A stretch of 64,000 bases of DNA from Pseudomonas sp. ATCC 13867. Its GTDB lineage: Bacteria; Pseudomonadota; Gammaproteobacteria; Pseudomonadales; Pseudomonadaceae. The stretch lies in NCBI RefSeq assembly GCF_000349845.1, contig NC_020829.1, positions 4,409,001 to 4,473,000 on the forward strand, in the 5' to 3' direction. Numbering within the stretch: the first letter of the stretch is position 1; each line of letters opens with the position of its first letter. Below are positions 44,397 to 52,573 of the stretch, piece after piece. The position numbers and the translations under genes were made by a program. The notes under the pieces are model-generated. The model made no database searches. It worked only from the letters and a program-made list of their open reading frames with translations, and had not been told where the DNA came from.

Positions 44397-45840
44397 TAAT
44401 TTTTATGACATCCTCTATCGCCTGATACACCCTCTCGAAGTCACTTACTACTTTACTTCGCTCGTGCACTCCTGGTACCGAATTCCATCTAGTGTATTCG
44501 GACTGCACAAAGTCTCTAGCCCGCCTATGGTCGCCATCTTTCCAAGCAATGAAGAATTTGCAACCATTATAACAACTAAAGAAGGGGTGTTTGGTGCATA
44601 CCGTGGAGCATGAGCACTCCCCAACTACTGCAGGCCTTTCGCCCAAAGGAACAAAAATCTCATTGCCACTAATACTCTCCGATATTACTCCTTTGAAGAA
44701 GGTCTCATTTAGACTAGAGAACATGCCTCCTAGACGATTATCGACCTTCTCTGTCAGAGGTCTAAGCTCACTCCCAATAGCATCGATGTAAACATACGAG
44801 GCATTTTCAGAGTCATGCTCAAGAATATACTGTATCTCTTTAGCTGATGCCCCTCTCAATGCCAAGGAAGTTGCCCCACTATGCCTAATCCTTGTCGCTG
44901 TCAAAATCATGTTTTGTTTAGTTCGCGGACTGATCAGGCACCGTCTTTCTATCCATCTTCCAATAGAAGAGCTCGCCCATCCTCTAGGGTCATCAAATCG
45001 GCTAGCTTTGCTGGTAACAAACAGCCTACCTTCCAGTGCCTGCTTCTCCGCAACCCCTGGTATTCTTCCAAATTTCTTAATTGCTTCAGCAAGGGCGTCG
45101 CTGATTGGCCAAAGCTCAGGCTTTCTTCCTGACTGATATTTCCACTTTGGAACCAAAAGAAAGTAATCACTGCCATTTGTATCTTCCGCGGCATTCCACA
45201 GCCCATCATTTGGTATAGCTACAATCTGACCGAATCTTTTCACTGTTTCTATTAGTGACCAGATTACAAGGCGCAGAGAACAGTTATCCCAAGTTTCATC
45301 CTCAGGCTCCCTCATTACGTTAATCCGTAATAGCTCAGATTCTGCGGTGACTAACGCTCCGATTTCAGAATCCCAATCAAGAACCTCCTGGTACTTTGTT
45401 CGCTCATAAGATGCAGAGAGCCTATCTAATAGATATTCACCAAGAGAGTTTGCTCCTGCCAACTTTTTAGCAGCACAGAATTTATATATCCTCCTTATGG
45501 TCATGACCTTTGTTTCGGATCTTGTTCCTTTTGCATGCAGCCATAACGACCTCCAGTCACATTCCGAAATGGAGGAAAAGTCGCTCCAGCTTGGATTCCA
45601 TTCATCAGAGAGAAGCCCCAAAGCTAAACTTACTTGAACCATTATTCCAGGAGTAACCTCAAGTAACTTCCTACGCAAATACTTAGATACCGAGACAAGT
45701 ACGACTTCTGGCACCTTAAATTTGGAAAAATCGATGCAATATGTGATACCTCGCCACCTTGTAACCCACCTATCACCACAAGCGTCAATGGAAATACCTA
45801 ACCGCATGTTTATCAGTGGAAATCCTGAAGAGTCAATCAC
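44359..45840 (-). CDS. ginB: GinB, tyrosine recombinase with partly degenerate catalytic site
   Basis: This 493 aa protein of the tyrosine recombinase superfamily has a C-terminal catalytic domain with TRIRHSGATSLALRG in the HxxR region, ILEHDSENASYVYID carrying the nucleophile tyrosine, and a cysteine-rich tail (CSCSTVCTKHPFFSCYNGC, a possible metal site). In the HxxR box the first histidine appears as threonine, and the first catalytic arginine region is hard to place (VKRFGQIV), so activity may depend on the partner recombinases. It overlaps ginA by 4 bp and ginC by 38 bp. Confidence 0.82.
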   Translation of the reverse strand: MIDSSGFPLINMRLGISIDACGDRWVTRWRGITYCIDFSKFKVPEVVLVSVSKYLRRKLLEVTPGIMVQVSLALGLLSDEWNPSWSDFSSISECDWRSLWLHAKGTRSETKVMTIRRIYKFCAAKKLAGANSLGEYLLDRLSASYERTKYQEVLDWDSEIGALVTAESELLRINVMREPEDETWDNCSLRLVIWSLIETVKRFGQIVAIPNDGLWNAAEDTNGSDYFLLVPKWKYQSGRKPELWPISDALAEAIKKFGRIPGVAEKQALEGRLFVTSKASRFDDPRGWASSSIGRWIERRCLISPRTKQNMILTATRIRHSGATSLALRGASAKEIQYILEHDSENASYVYIDAIGSELRPLTEKVDNRLGGMFSSLNETFFKGVISESISGNEIFVPLGERPAVVGECSCSTVCTKHPFFSCYNGCKFFIAWKDGDHRRARDFVQSEYTRWNSVPGVHERSKVVSDFERVYQAIEDVIKIIECEEDENHVSR

Positions 45841-47033
45841 ATCGACGCTCTCCTATTAAAACCTATAAGCCCTTTTACCGCAGCGTCCCGAATGGCTCTT
45901 CGAGTATATATATTCAATGATTTTTCAGACTTCCACCCCCCCCAATACCTCAAAGACTCATAGGCTGCTTTGTCACCTTCTGGTATCTCGGAGTACCACT
46001 TGTTAAAAAACGTGTGACGAACCATGTGCCATCTAAAATCCATCCCCAGAGCATCGGAAACTTTTAGAGCCAATTTTCGGACAGCGGAATACGAAAGCGG
46101 GAGACATCCCACACCATGGGAAACGAATAAATAATTATGCGAGACAGACTCTAAATTCCTACTCCCTCCAATCTCAGACCAACATCTAAACCTTGACACA
46201 TAATCTTCCAAAGCATCAGGAAGATTACTGTCTTTATCAATAAACCCAAGATCTCTTGACAGGGTTTTCACTTTTGGCGAATAAACTCCCCTCGGGTCAT
46301 ATTCGCTAAGGTCTCGCTCATCCAGTCGTACAACTCGCAGATATGGATCACTACCAAAGAGATACAGATCCTGGAGCCTTAAAGCTAATATCTCACCTAT
46401 TCGCAAACCAAATTCCCAGGCTATCCTCCAAATCAGATAGTCTCTGAAACATTGAGGAGAAATATTCTCCCTTGATGAGTTTCTATCTACATAAAGATGC
46501 CTCTCAATCCCTGAATAACACCTCATATCAAAATCAGAAAATTCCAGATCGTGCCCGTTAACTCTAAACGGGACATCCCAAAAAATTTTTAACACCTCCA
46601 ATGCATCTTTCGTATCCAGGACTGCAGCATTTCCCTTGCGGCCTGACATATTTCGCAGAACGTGCCAAAAAGCGAATTTTCGGGCACTACAAAAAATCTG
46701 ATAAATATAATCACTAGAAAGAGGCTCACCACTCCGTAAATCCTTCAACCCTTTCAACCAGCGACCAAATGAAACTACACCAACTCGATTGAGACCAAAC
46801 CCACACAACATCAGTTTATCGATGTCGACACCTTCTCGATTCCCCCACGTAAACAGGTAGGCAAGTTGCTGCATAATTGTCCTTCCACTACCTCGCTGGC
46901 CGCCGCCTCTAGCAAATAGATACGCTTCATACAAAGACGCACTGAAAGGTGGACTATGCATATTTCCACTCAGCACGTATCTGACACACCCATTGAGAGA
47001 AAACTTCTCCACTACGAAATCTAGGCGACTCAT
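45837..47033 (-). CDS. ginA: GinA, tyrosine recombinase
   Basis: This 398 aa recombinase is the first gene of the gin operon. The catalytic residues are readable: R in EFGLRIGEILAL, K in SPKVKTLSRDL, HMVRHTF (HxxR), a GGW in YWGGWKSEKS, and the nucleophile tyrosine in LNIYTRRA. The N-terminal part (about 1-150) is the core-binding domain. It lies next to the AT-rich island end (47034-47405), as expected for GInts, where the recombinase operon abuts one border. Low GC content matches the other gin genes. Confidence 0.86.
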   Translation of the reverse strand: MSRLDFVVEKFSLNGCVRYVLSGNMHSPPFSASLYEAYLFARGGGQRGSGRTIMQQLAYLFTWGNREGVDIDKLMLCGFGLNRVGVVSFGRWLKGLKDLRSGEPLSSDYIYQIFCSARKFAFWHVLRNMSGRKGNAAVLDTKDALEVLKIFWDVPFRVNGHDLEFSDFDMRCYSGIERHLYVDRNSSRENISPQCFRDYLIWRIAWEFGLRIGEILALRLQDLYLFGSDPYLRVVRLDERDLSEYDPRGVYSPKVKTLSRDLGFIDKDSNLPDALEDYVSRFRCWSEIGGSRNLESVSHNYLFVSHGVGCLPLSYSAVRKLALKVSDALGMDFRWHMVRHTFFNKWYSEIPEGDKAAYESLRYWGGWKSEKSLNIYTRRAIRDAAVKGLIGFNRRASM

Positions 47034-47310
47034 TGCCCATCCCTCTTAAACAAGAAGAATAGGATTTTAGAACTACGAATAGCAGATAGTTTTAAAACCA
47101 CGAGCATATGAATTGGTCGCAGTTCAAAAGATTGAATGAGCGGAAGACCAGCAATTAACTTTCGTAAGGACTCGATAGACATAGCTATACCTCGACGGAT
47201 TGTCGGGCACAGCTACCGTCTCGTCATCTAGATATGGACTGATCGAGAAGCAGGTTAACCGTGGACCATGAGCATTACGCTGATGCACGCTCAAACTTTA
47301 ATCGCAGCAC

Positions 47311-47382
47311 TTGAATATTTAAAGCCGATCATAATTGAATTTAGAAATTAGCAATCTCACGAATATTCAATTTAAGAATTAA
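47311..47382. repeat. AT-rich repeats at the gin-proximal island end (candidate recombination site)
   Basis: The 378 bp between ginA and the 71-aa gene hold no gene. At its outer end are a perfect 9-bp inverted repeat, TTGAATATT (47311-47319) and AATATTCAA (47362-47370), and an imperfect direct repeat, AATTTAGAAATTAG (47338-47351) and AATTTAAGAATTAA (47369-47382), 31 bp apart. Clustered repeats just inside an island end are typical of recombinase binding sites. The change to GC-rich DNA follows at about 47390. Confidence 0.55.
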
Positions 47383-47411
47383 CAACTAGGCACCTTCCGG
47401 TATAGAAAATC

Positions 47412-47627
47412 ATGGATAAGGCAGAAGCCGACCGGCACGACAAGATGCTGGAGCTGGCGGAAACGCTTGCCGAGGTTCTGCAGAAGGCGGTGCCTTCGCT
47501 CAAGGAGGAGCAGGTCGAGGAAATCGGCATTTTCATGGCCAAGAACCGCGACGCCTTCGCCCGCGCCTTCAAGAACCAGCCCGATGCGTTGAACGAGATT
47601 TTCAGCGAGGCCGCGGCCGAAGAGTAA
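47412..47627 (+). CDS. Conserved small protein, 71 aa, unknown function
   Basis: This short, highly charged, probably helical protein (MDKAEADRHDKMLELAETL...; acidic end SEAAAEE) has strong GC-type codon use, marking it as host DNA. I do not recognise a family. No Shine-Dalgarno is visible upstream, because the AT-rich island end stops only about 7-20 bp before the ATG. The island may therefore have replaced its native 5' region. A long inverted repeat follows its stop. Confidence 0.7.
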   Translation: MDKAEADRHDKMLELAETLAEVLQKAVPSLKEEQVEEIGIFMAKNRDAFARAFKNQPDALNEIFSEAAAEE

Positions 47628-47634
47628 GCCGACC

Positions 47635-47691
47635 CATCGCGGACGAAGTCCGACGTCGAGGTGCAGCTTTCGTAGGACTTCGTCCGCGATG
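47635..47691. repeat. 17-bp perfect inverted repeat (REP-like), possible terminator
   Basis: CATCGCGGACGAAGTCC (47635-47651) pairs perfectly with GGACTTCGTCCGCGATG (47675-47691) across a 23-nt loop. The sequence is of the GGACTTCGTCCGCGA type seen among Pseudomonas REP palindromes. It begins 7 bp after the stop of the 71-aa gene and may also protect or end its transcript. Confidence 0.75.
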
Positions 47692-47772
47692 TACCGGCAG
47701 GGCCGGTGCCGGGAATGTCTCCACGCGAACCGCGGCAGTCACCTTGAACACCTCATTCCTCCGCGATGGATT

Positions 47773-47796
47773 TCGTGGACAAGGTCCGCTCCTAAG
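47773..47796. repeat. REP-like singlet
   Basis: Read on the minus strand, TTAGGAGCGGACCTTGTCCA matches the Pseudomonas REP pattern TAGGAGCGGACCTTGTCCGCG. It lies in the gap before the leucine dehydrogenase gene end and is related to the inverted repeat 80 bp to its left. Confidence 0.55.
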
Positions 47797-47812
47797 GGAA
47801 TGCATGGCTCCT

Positions 47813-48847
47813 TCAGTGCCCTGAATATTCCCCGTAGAGAATCCGCTCGGCCAGCTTGTCGGCGATTCGCGCCGGCGACAGGTGATCGGCCTGGGCATGG
47901 GCGTACACCTCGGTCAACCGCTCGGCGATCCGCGACAAGTGCGCGGTGATGGTCGGCAACGACTCGTCCTGGTGCTGCAATGCGACGTAGATCAGCCCGC
48001 CGGAGTTGATCACGTAATCCGGCGCGTAGAGGATCCCCCGCCCCTCCAGCTCGTCGGCCACCACCGGCTGCGCCAACTGATTGTTCGCCGCGCCCGCCAC
48101 CGCCGCACAGCGCAGGTGGCCCACCACCTGCGATGTCAGCACCCCGCCCAGCCCGCACGGCGCGAGAATGTCGCAAGGCGTGGTGAGCAGCGCTTCGTTG
48201 GGCACCGGGCGTGCGCCCAGTTGCTCCACCGCCAGTTGCACCTTTCCCGAATCGATATCGCTCACCAGCAGCTCCGCGCCGGCGGCGGCCAGGTGCTCGG
48301 CCAGCGCATAGCCCACATGTCCCAGGCCCTGGATGGCGACCCGCAGGCCTTCCAGGTCGTCGCTGCCCAGGCGTGCCTGGGCGCTGGCGCGGATGCCGGA
48401 GAACACCCCCAGCGCCGTGTGCGGCGAGGGATCGCCGCCGCTGGTGGTGCTGGTCACATGGCGGGTGTACTGGGCAATGCAGTCCATGTCCGCGCTGGAG
48501 GTGCCGCTGTCCACTGCGGTGATGTAGGCGCCGCCCAGGGAATCGATGAAACGCCCGAAGGCTTCGAACAGTTCGCCTCGATTGGCCACGTGCGGCGGGC
48601 GAATGATCACCGCCTTGCCGCCGCCCTGGCGAAGGCCGGCCAGCGCGGCCTTGTAGCTCATGCCCTGGGCCAGCCGCGCGGCATCGCGCAGGGCGGCGTC
48701 CTGGCTGGGATAGGGTAGATAGCGGCAACCACCCAGCGCCGGCCCGAGCCGGGAATTGTGGATGGCGATGATGGCCTTGAGTCCCGTGGCCGGGTCCTGG
48801 GTGAGATGCAGCGACTCGAGCCGGGTGGCTTCCATCATGTCGAACAT
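47813..48847 (-). CDS. ldh: Leucine dehydrogenase (Glu/Leu/Phe/Val dehydrogenase family)
   Basis: This 344 aa amino-acid dehydrogenase has the substrate-binding LGGCRYLPY (about residues 38-46), the catalytic lysine region MSYKAALAGLRQGGGKAVI (about 63-81), and the NAD motif IQGLGHVGYALAE near 170. Length matches leucine dehydrogenase, which deaminates branched-chain amino acids with NAD. Phenylalanine or valine as substrate cannot be excluded. The order with the neighbouring SirB1-like and MalT-like genes agrees with my memory of P. aeruginosa PA3418-PA3420. Confidence 0.85.
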   Translation of the reverse strand: MFDMMEATRLESLHLTQDPATGLKAIIAIHNSRLGPALGGCRYLPYPSQDAALRDAARLAQGMSYKAALAGLRQGGGKAVIIRPPHVANRGELFEAFGRFIDSLGGAYITAVDSGTSSADMDCIAQYTRHVTSTTSGGDPSPHTALGVFSGIRASAQARLGSDDLEGLRVAIQGLGHVGYALAEHLAAAGAELLVSDIDSGKVQLAVEQLGARPVPNEALLTTPCDILAPCGLGGVLTSQVVGHLRCAAVAGAANNQLAQPVVADELEGRGILYAPDYVINSGGLIYVALQHQDESLPTITAHLSRIAERLTEVYAHAQADHLSPARIADKLAERILYGEYSGH

Positions 48848-48990
48848 GGCGGCGCTCCCTTGCTGTTGACCGGGCGCCCTTGCATCAGGGCCCTAACAGT
48901 ATAGGCAGTCCGCGGGGAGCGTAGCGCCACCGGAGACTGGACGAGCGCAGCCCCCAGCGGTTACAACCGCAGGGTCAGCCGGAGAACGCC

Positions 48991-49800
48991 ATGAACCCGC
49001 GTCAAGCCTGCCTCGCCTGTCTTGCCCAGGAGCCACCGGCCCTGTTCGAGGCTGCGTTGTGGATCGCCGCCGAGCACCTGCCGCAGCACAGCCCGGAACA
49101 GATACGCCGCCTGTTCGACAGCCTGGCGCACCAGGTCGCGGTGGCGCTTCCGGCAAGCACCACGGATGCCGAGCGGGCCCAGGCGCTGCTGCGCCGGCTG
49201 AGCGAACTGGGCTTCGCCGAGGACGACGAGTTCCCCCTGCAACCCCGCGCCGCCCTGCTCCCTCAGGTGCTGCAACGCCGCCACGGCCAGCCCCTGTCGC
49301 TGGCGCTGATCGCTCTGGAGCTGGCGCGCCAGCAGGGCATCGCCCTGGTCGGCGTGAACTTCCCCGGACGCTTCCTGCTGCGCGTTCCCGGCGCCGATCA
49401 CCTGCTCGATCCGGCCACCGGCCGGCGCCTCTACACCCGCGACTGCCGGGACCTGCTGGTGCGCCAGTTGGGACCGCAGGTGGAACTGTCCGCCGCGCAC
49501 CTGCAAACCGCCAGTGCCGCCGAGATGCTGCAGCGCCTGTCGCGCAATCTGCGGCAACTGCACCAGGGCATCGGCGAACCGCTGGCCGCGCTGAAGGACG
49601 CCCAGCGCGTGCTGGAGCTGGGCCCGCCGAGCGCCGGCGACCACCTGGCCCGCGCCGACCTCTACCACGCCCTGGAGTGCCCGCAGGCCGAACGCTACGA
49701 CCTGGAGCGAGCCATGCTGCTCAGCGACGATCCCGCCGAGCACATGCGCCTGGCCCAGCGCCTGGCGGAAATCAGCGTGCCGCCCAAGGCCCTGCACTGA
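48991..49800 (+). CDS. SirB1 family / transglutaminase-like protein with TPR tail
   Basis: This 269 aa cytoplasmic protein has the SirB1 pattern: FDSLAHQVAVAL, then LLPQVLQRRHGQPLSLALIALELARQQGIALVGVNFPGRFLLRV (about residues 90-133), the conserved core of the family. A tetratricopeptide-like C-terminal part follows (LKDAQRVLELGPPSAGDHLARADLYHALE). Its biochemical function is unknown. It is divergent from the leucine dehydrogenase gene and convergent with the LuxR-type regulator. Confidence 0.82.
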   Translation: MNPRQACLACLAQEPPALFEAALWIAAEHLPQHSPEQIRRLFDSLAHQVAVALPASTTDAERAQALLRRLSELGFAEDDEFPLQPRAALLPQVLQRRHGQPLSLALIALELARQQGIALVGVNFPGRFLLRVPGADHLLDPATGRRLYTRDCRDLLVRQLGPQVELSAAHLQTASAAEMLQRLSRNLRQLHQGIGEPLAALKDAQRVLELGPPSAGDHLARADLYHALECPQAERYDLERAMLLSDDPAEHMRLAQRLAEISVPPKALH

Positions 49801-49806
49801 GCCTCG

Positions 49807-49853
49807 GGGCCTGACCAGGGTCTCGCGAGCCGGGGCAGGACAAGGCGCGGCGG
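49807..49853. repeat. GC-shifted relative of the 58.4-kb MITE-like end
   Basis: This 47-bp stretch aligns without gaps to the first 47 bp of the element at 58369-58567, sharing TCTCGCGAGC and GACAAGGCGC-like cores (about 34 of 47 positions). Nearly all differences are A/T in the other copy and G/C here. It lies between the convergent SirB1 and LuxR genes. The matching right end is not seen. Confidence 0.5.
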
Positions 49854-49857
49854 GCGC

Positions 49858-52386
49858 TCAGACCTTCAGCAAGCCCAGTTCCTTCGCCCGCGCCACCGCC
49901 TGGGTACGCCGTTCGACGCCGAGCTTGCCGTTGATCCGCCGGGCGTGGGTCTTCACCGTGTGCAGCGAAATGTAGAGACGTTCGCCGATCTCCAGGTTCG
50001 AACAGCCGCGTGCAATCAGTTCCAGCACGGACAGCTCGCGCAGGCTGAGCAGGCTGTGCGGCGGCATCTCGCCGGAACAGGGGCGCAGGCCGAACAGCGC
50101 CGGCTGGCGACGCTGGGTTTCCCGCAGCGTGGCGAGCAGGCCGAAGCGCTGTACCAGCGCCACTCCCTCGTCGAGCGCGACGCGGGCTTCGTCCAGGTCG
50201 CCGGCGATGTAATGGACTTCGGCCAGCGCCAGCCAGACATCGCAGGCCAAGGTGTTGCGTCCCTGCCGCAGCAAGTCGGGCAACATTGCGGACAACCGCT
50301 GCCGCGCCCCCTCGACGTCGCCGTCGTAGAGTTCGGCGAGCGCCAGGTAGTGCTCCACCCGCAGGATCAGGTCGGGCGTGGCCGCCGGCGGGTTCAGGCG
50401 GTCCGTGCGGCAGCGCGAGGCGACCCGCAGCAACACCTCGCGCGCCTGTGCTGCACGCCCCTGGCGCAGGCTCAGGGCGCCGCTGAGCAGCAACAGCGAG
50501 CCACGGTACATGGCCTCCGGCACATGTTGCAGCTGCATCAGCCGTTCCACTTCCAGCAGACGGTTGAAGGCGCCATCGATGTCGTCGTCCAGCGCGTCCA
50601 GCCAGGCCATGCCGGTGAGGCCGTAGATCAGGTTCGGGTCATGGCTGCGGCGGGTCTCGGTGAGGCCGACGATGAACAGCTCGCGCGCCTCGTCGTTGCG
50701 TCCCTGGCGCAGGCTCAGCCAGCCGCGCCGCAGGGCCACGCGTCCGGCCATCGCATTGCCGGTCACGCGCATTTCGTCCAGGTAGTCCTGCACCCGCGCC
50801 AGCAGCGCGTCGGCCCGCTGCAGCTCGCCGCGCTGCTCCAGCCACTGTGCGCGGTCCAGTTCCAGCAGCGCTTCGAAGGTCAGGCTGCCGTGCAGCCGCG
50901 CGACCTTGAGCGCATCCCGGTTGATCAGGCGGGCTTCGGCCAGGCGCCCGTCGGCCTGGGCCTGCTGGGTCAGCGCCGACAGGCAGATCAGCTTCTGCGC
51001 CCAGGCATCCTCCGGCAGGCATTCCAGCGCTTCGCGCAGTTGCTCGTGTGCGCCGGCGTGCCCCCGGGCGTGGGTGAGGATTCCGGCCAGACCCTGCCAC
51101 TGTGCGACCAACGCGCGCTGCCGGCGCTCGCCGGGCAGCGGTAGGAAGCGGGTGAAGCCCGAGAGCAGCGCCTTGACGTCGTCCAGCCGGCCGACGAACA
51201 ACAGCGTCCAGGCGTTGAGCACCAGCAGGCGCGGCGTACTGCACAGCAGCTCGTCCGGCAGCGTTTCGCGCAGCTTGAGCACCCGCTCGATGGTGCGCCC
51301 GTACAGCAGGTGCTCCTCGGTGAAGTGTTGCAGCAGGCTGGCGGCCACGTCGGGTTGCTCGGCGAGCAGCGCGTGCTCGAGCGCCGCGTGGAGGTCGTCG
51401 CACTGGCTGAACCACTGGCAGGCCCGGCGGTGCAACATCGTCGCCGGCCAGCGGGACAGGCTCGCCAGGGCCGGCGCCAGCATCGGCGCGACCTGGAACC
51501 AGCGCTGGGTGTTGTCCACCGGTTCGATCAGCGCGCCCCAGGCGAGCAGGCCATCCAGCCCCTGGCCGGGCGCGTCGAACAGGTAGTCGCTGAGCTCGCG
51601 GCCGAAGCGCGGGACGATGGCCAGCGCGCAGAGAATGTCCGCCAGCGGCTCGGGCAGCGTGGCCAGTACTTCCCGCTGCAGGTAGTCCTGCAGCAGCGCA
51701 CTGCCGCTCTCCGCCATCAGCGTGGCGCAGGGCGCCAGGCCATCGCCGGCCAGGCTCAGCAATCGCAGGCGGACGCCAGCGAACCAGCCTCGGGTCGCTT
51801 CGTGCAGCGCTTCGCGCTGGGCCTGCGGCCATTCCAGGCCGGATGCCTGCAGGTAGCGATCGAGCTCGCCCTGGGTCAGCGCGAGGGCCGAAGCGTCCAG
51901 CTCCAGCAGCTCGCCTTCGAGCAGCAGGCGTGTGAGGTTGCACATCGGTCGCCGTCGGCTGGCCAGCCACCAGCCGATCTGCGGGGAGGCCACGGCGAGC
52001 AGGCGGTCGAAACACTCGTCGAGCGCGGCATCCGGCGTCCGGGGATAGTCGTCGAGCATCAGCCAGACCGGCTCGCTCGCCGTCTCCAGCCAGGCGCTCA
52101 GCGCTTCTTCGCCGTCTCGGAGCACACCGAGCGCTTCCGCCAGCCGCTCGCAGAACTGCGCGGGCTCCAGCGCCCGGCCACCGAGCCCCAGCCAGACCAC
52201 GCGGGTGCCGGCCGGCGCCTGGCGCGCGCACTCGCTCAGCAGCACCGTCTTGCCACAGCCGGGCGGCGCCACCAGCAGGCGCAGGCGGCATTCGGCGGAA
52301 TCCAGGCTGCTCCGCAGGCGATCGCGGGACAGGTACTGGCGAGGCAGTCGCGGCAGCGCCGCGCTGTGCAGGGCGATTGTCGACAT
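49858..52386 (-). CDS. MalT-type large LuxR family ATP-dependent regulator (LAL)
   Basis: This 842 aa regulator starts at the ATG at 52386, after GGAAGAAG. The N-terminal NTPase has Walker A VAPPGCGKTVLL (about 37-48) and a Walker B-like VWLMLDDYPR. A long helical TPR-like region (about 330-760) follows. The C-terminal LuxR helix-turn-helix is LSLRELSVLELIARGCSNLEIGERLYISLHTVKTHARRI. Such MalT-like activators respond to an inducer and ATP. It lies 187 bp upstream of nothing but the terminator of the DUF1329/DUF1302 pair on the same strand, and is the nearest candidate to regulate it, together with the AraC gene at 56008. Confidence 0.9.
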   Translation of the reverse strand: MSTIALHSAALPRLPRQYLSRDRLRSSLDSAECRLRLLVAPPGCGKTVLLSECARQAPAGTRVVWLGLGGRALEPAQFCERLAEALGVLRDGEEALSAWLETASEPVWLMLDDYPRTPDAALDECFDRLLAVASPQIGWWLASRRRPMCNLTRLLLEGELLELDASALALTQGELDRYLQASGLEWPQAQREALHEATRGWFAGVRLRLLSLAGDGLAPCATLMAESGSALLQDYLQREVLATLPEPLADILCALAIVPRFGRELSDYLFDAPGQGLDGLLAWGALIEPVDNTQRWFQVAPMLAPALASLSRWPATMLHRRACQWFSQCDDLHAALEHALLAEQPDVAASLLQHFTEEHLLYGRTIERVLKLRETLPDELLCSTPRLLVLNAWTLLFVGRLDDVKALLSGFTRFLPLPGERRQRALVAQWQGLAGILTHARGHAGAHEQLREALECLPEDAWAQKLICLSALTQQAQADGRLAEARLINRDALKVARLHGSLTFEALLELDRAQWLEQRGELQRADALLARVQDYLDEMRVTGNAMAGRVALRRGWLSLRQGRNDEARELFIVGLTETRRSHDPNLIYGLTGMAWLDALDDDIDGAFNRLLEVERLMQLQHVPEAMYRGSLLLLSGALSLRQGRAAQAREVLLRVASRCRTDRLNPPAATPDLILRVEHYLALAELYDGDVEGARQRLSAMLPDLLRQGRNTLACDVWLALAEVHYIAGDLDEARVALDEGVALVQRFGLLATLRETQRRQPALFGLRPCSGEMPPHSLLSLRELSVLELIARGCSNLEIGERLYISLHTVKTHARRINGKLGVERRTQAVARAKELGLLKV

Positions 52387-52517
52387 GGGCTTCTTCCGGC
52401 CATTTGCTGCGAGCCAGACTATGCCCAGGCGCGGACCGGGCAAAGGACCATCAGCCGCACTCATGGCCTGTCATAGCGCGGGCTGCTCCAGGCCCGGCGC
52501 AGACGCTGCGCCGCTCG

Positions 52518-52555
52518 AAAAAAAGAAGCCCGGCGGCTCGTGCGAGACGCCGGGC
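52518..52555 (-). terminator. Intrinsic terminator of the DUF1302-DUF1329 unit
   Basis: On the minus strand, GCCCGGCG and CGCCGGGC form a stem, followed by TTCTTTTTTT. It lies 18 bp after the stop of the DUF1329 gene. Confidence 0.85.
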
Positions 52556-52573
52556 AAGGAGCGAGAGAGCCGG

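Larger units (their letters stand above)
38184..47405. mobile_element. GInt-type genomic island (ginABCD plus small cargo)
   Basis: The segment between the acyl-CoA dehydrogenase and the 71-aa gene is clearly AT-richer than both flanks. Its right end holds three consecutive tyrosine recombinases of about 398, 493 and 714 aa and a 139-aa HTH/coiled-coil protein in one overlapping minus-strand operon. This matches the GInt elements described in Pseudomonas and other bacteria (ginA, ginB, ginC, ginD, all needed for integration and excision). Cargo runs from 38.65 to 41.81 kb. The right junction is placed near 47390-47405 by the composition change. The left end near 38184-38640 is uncertain, as no matching repeat was found. 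Confidence 0.8.

Noticed and set aside
41820..47033. Tn554-type transposon or RIT element as the identity of the recombinase trio
   Set aside because: Tn554 has two large recombinases plus TnpC, and RIT elements have three shorter recombinases without the fourth small gene and without cargo. The four-gene order and sizes fit GInt better, although the families are related.
38229..47400. CTTTCCGG (38231-38238) and CCTTCCGG (47393-47400) as island attachment repeats
   Set aside because: The match is only seven of eight bases, too short to separate from chance. No longer duplication was found.
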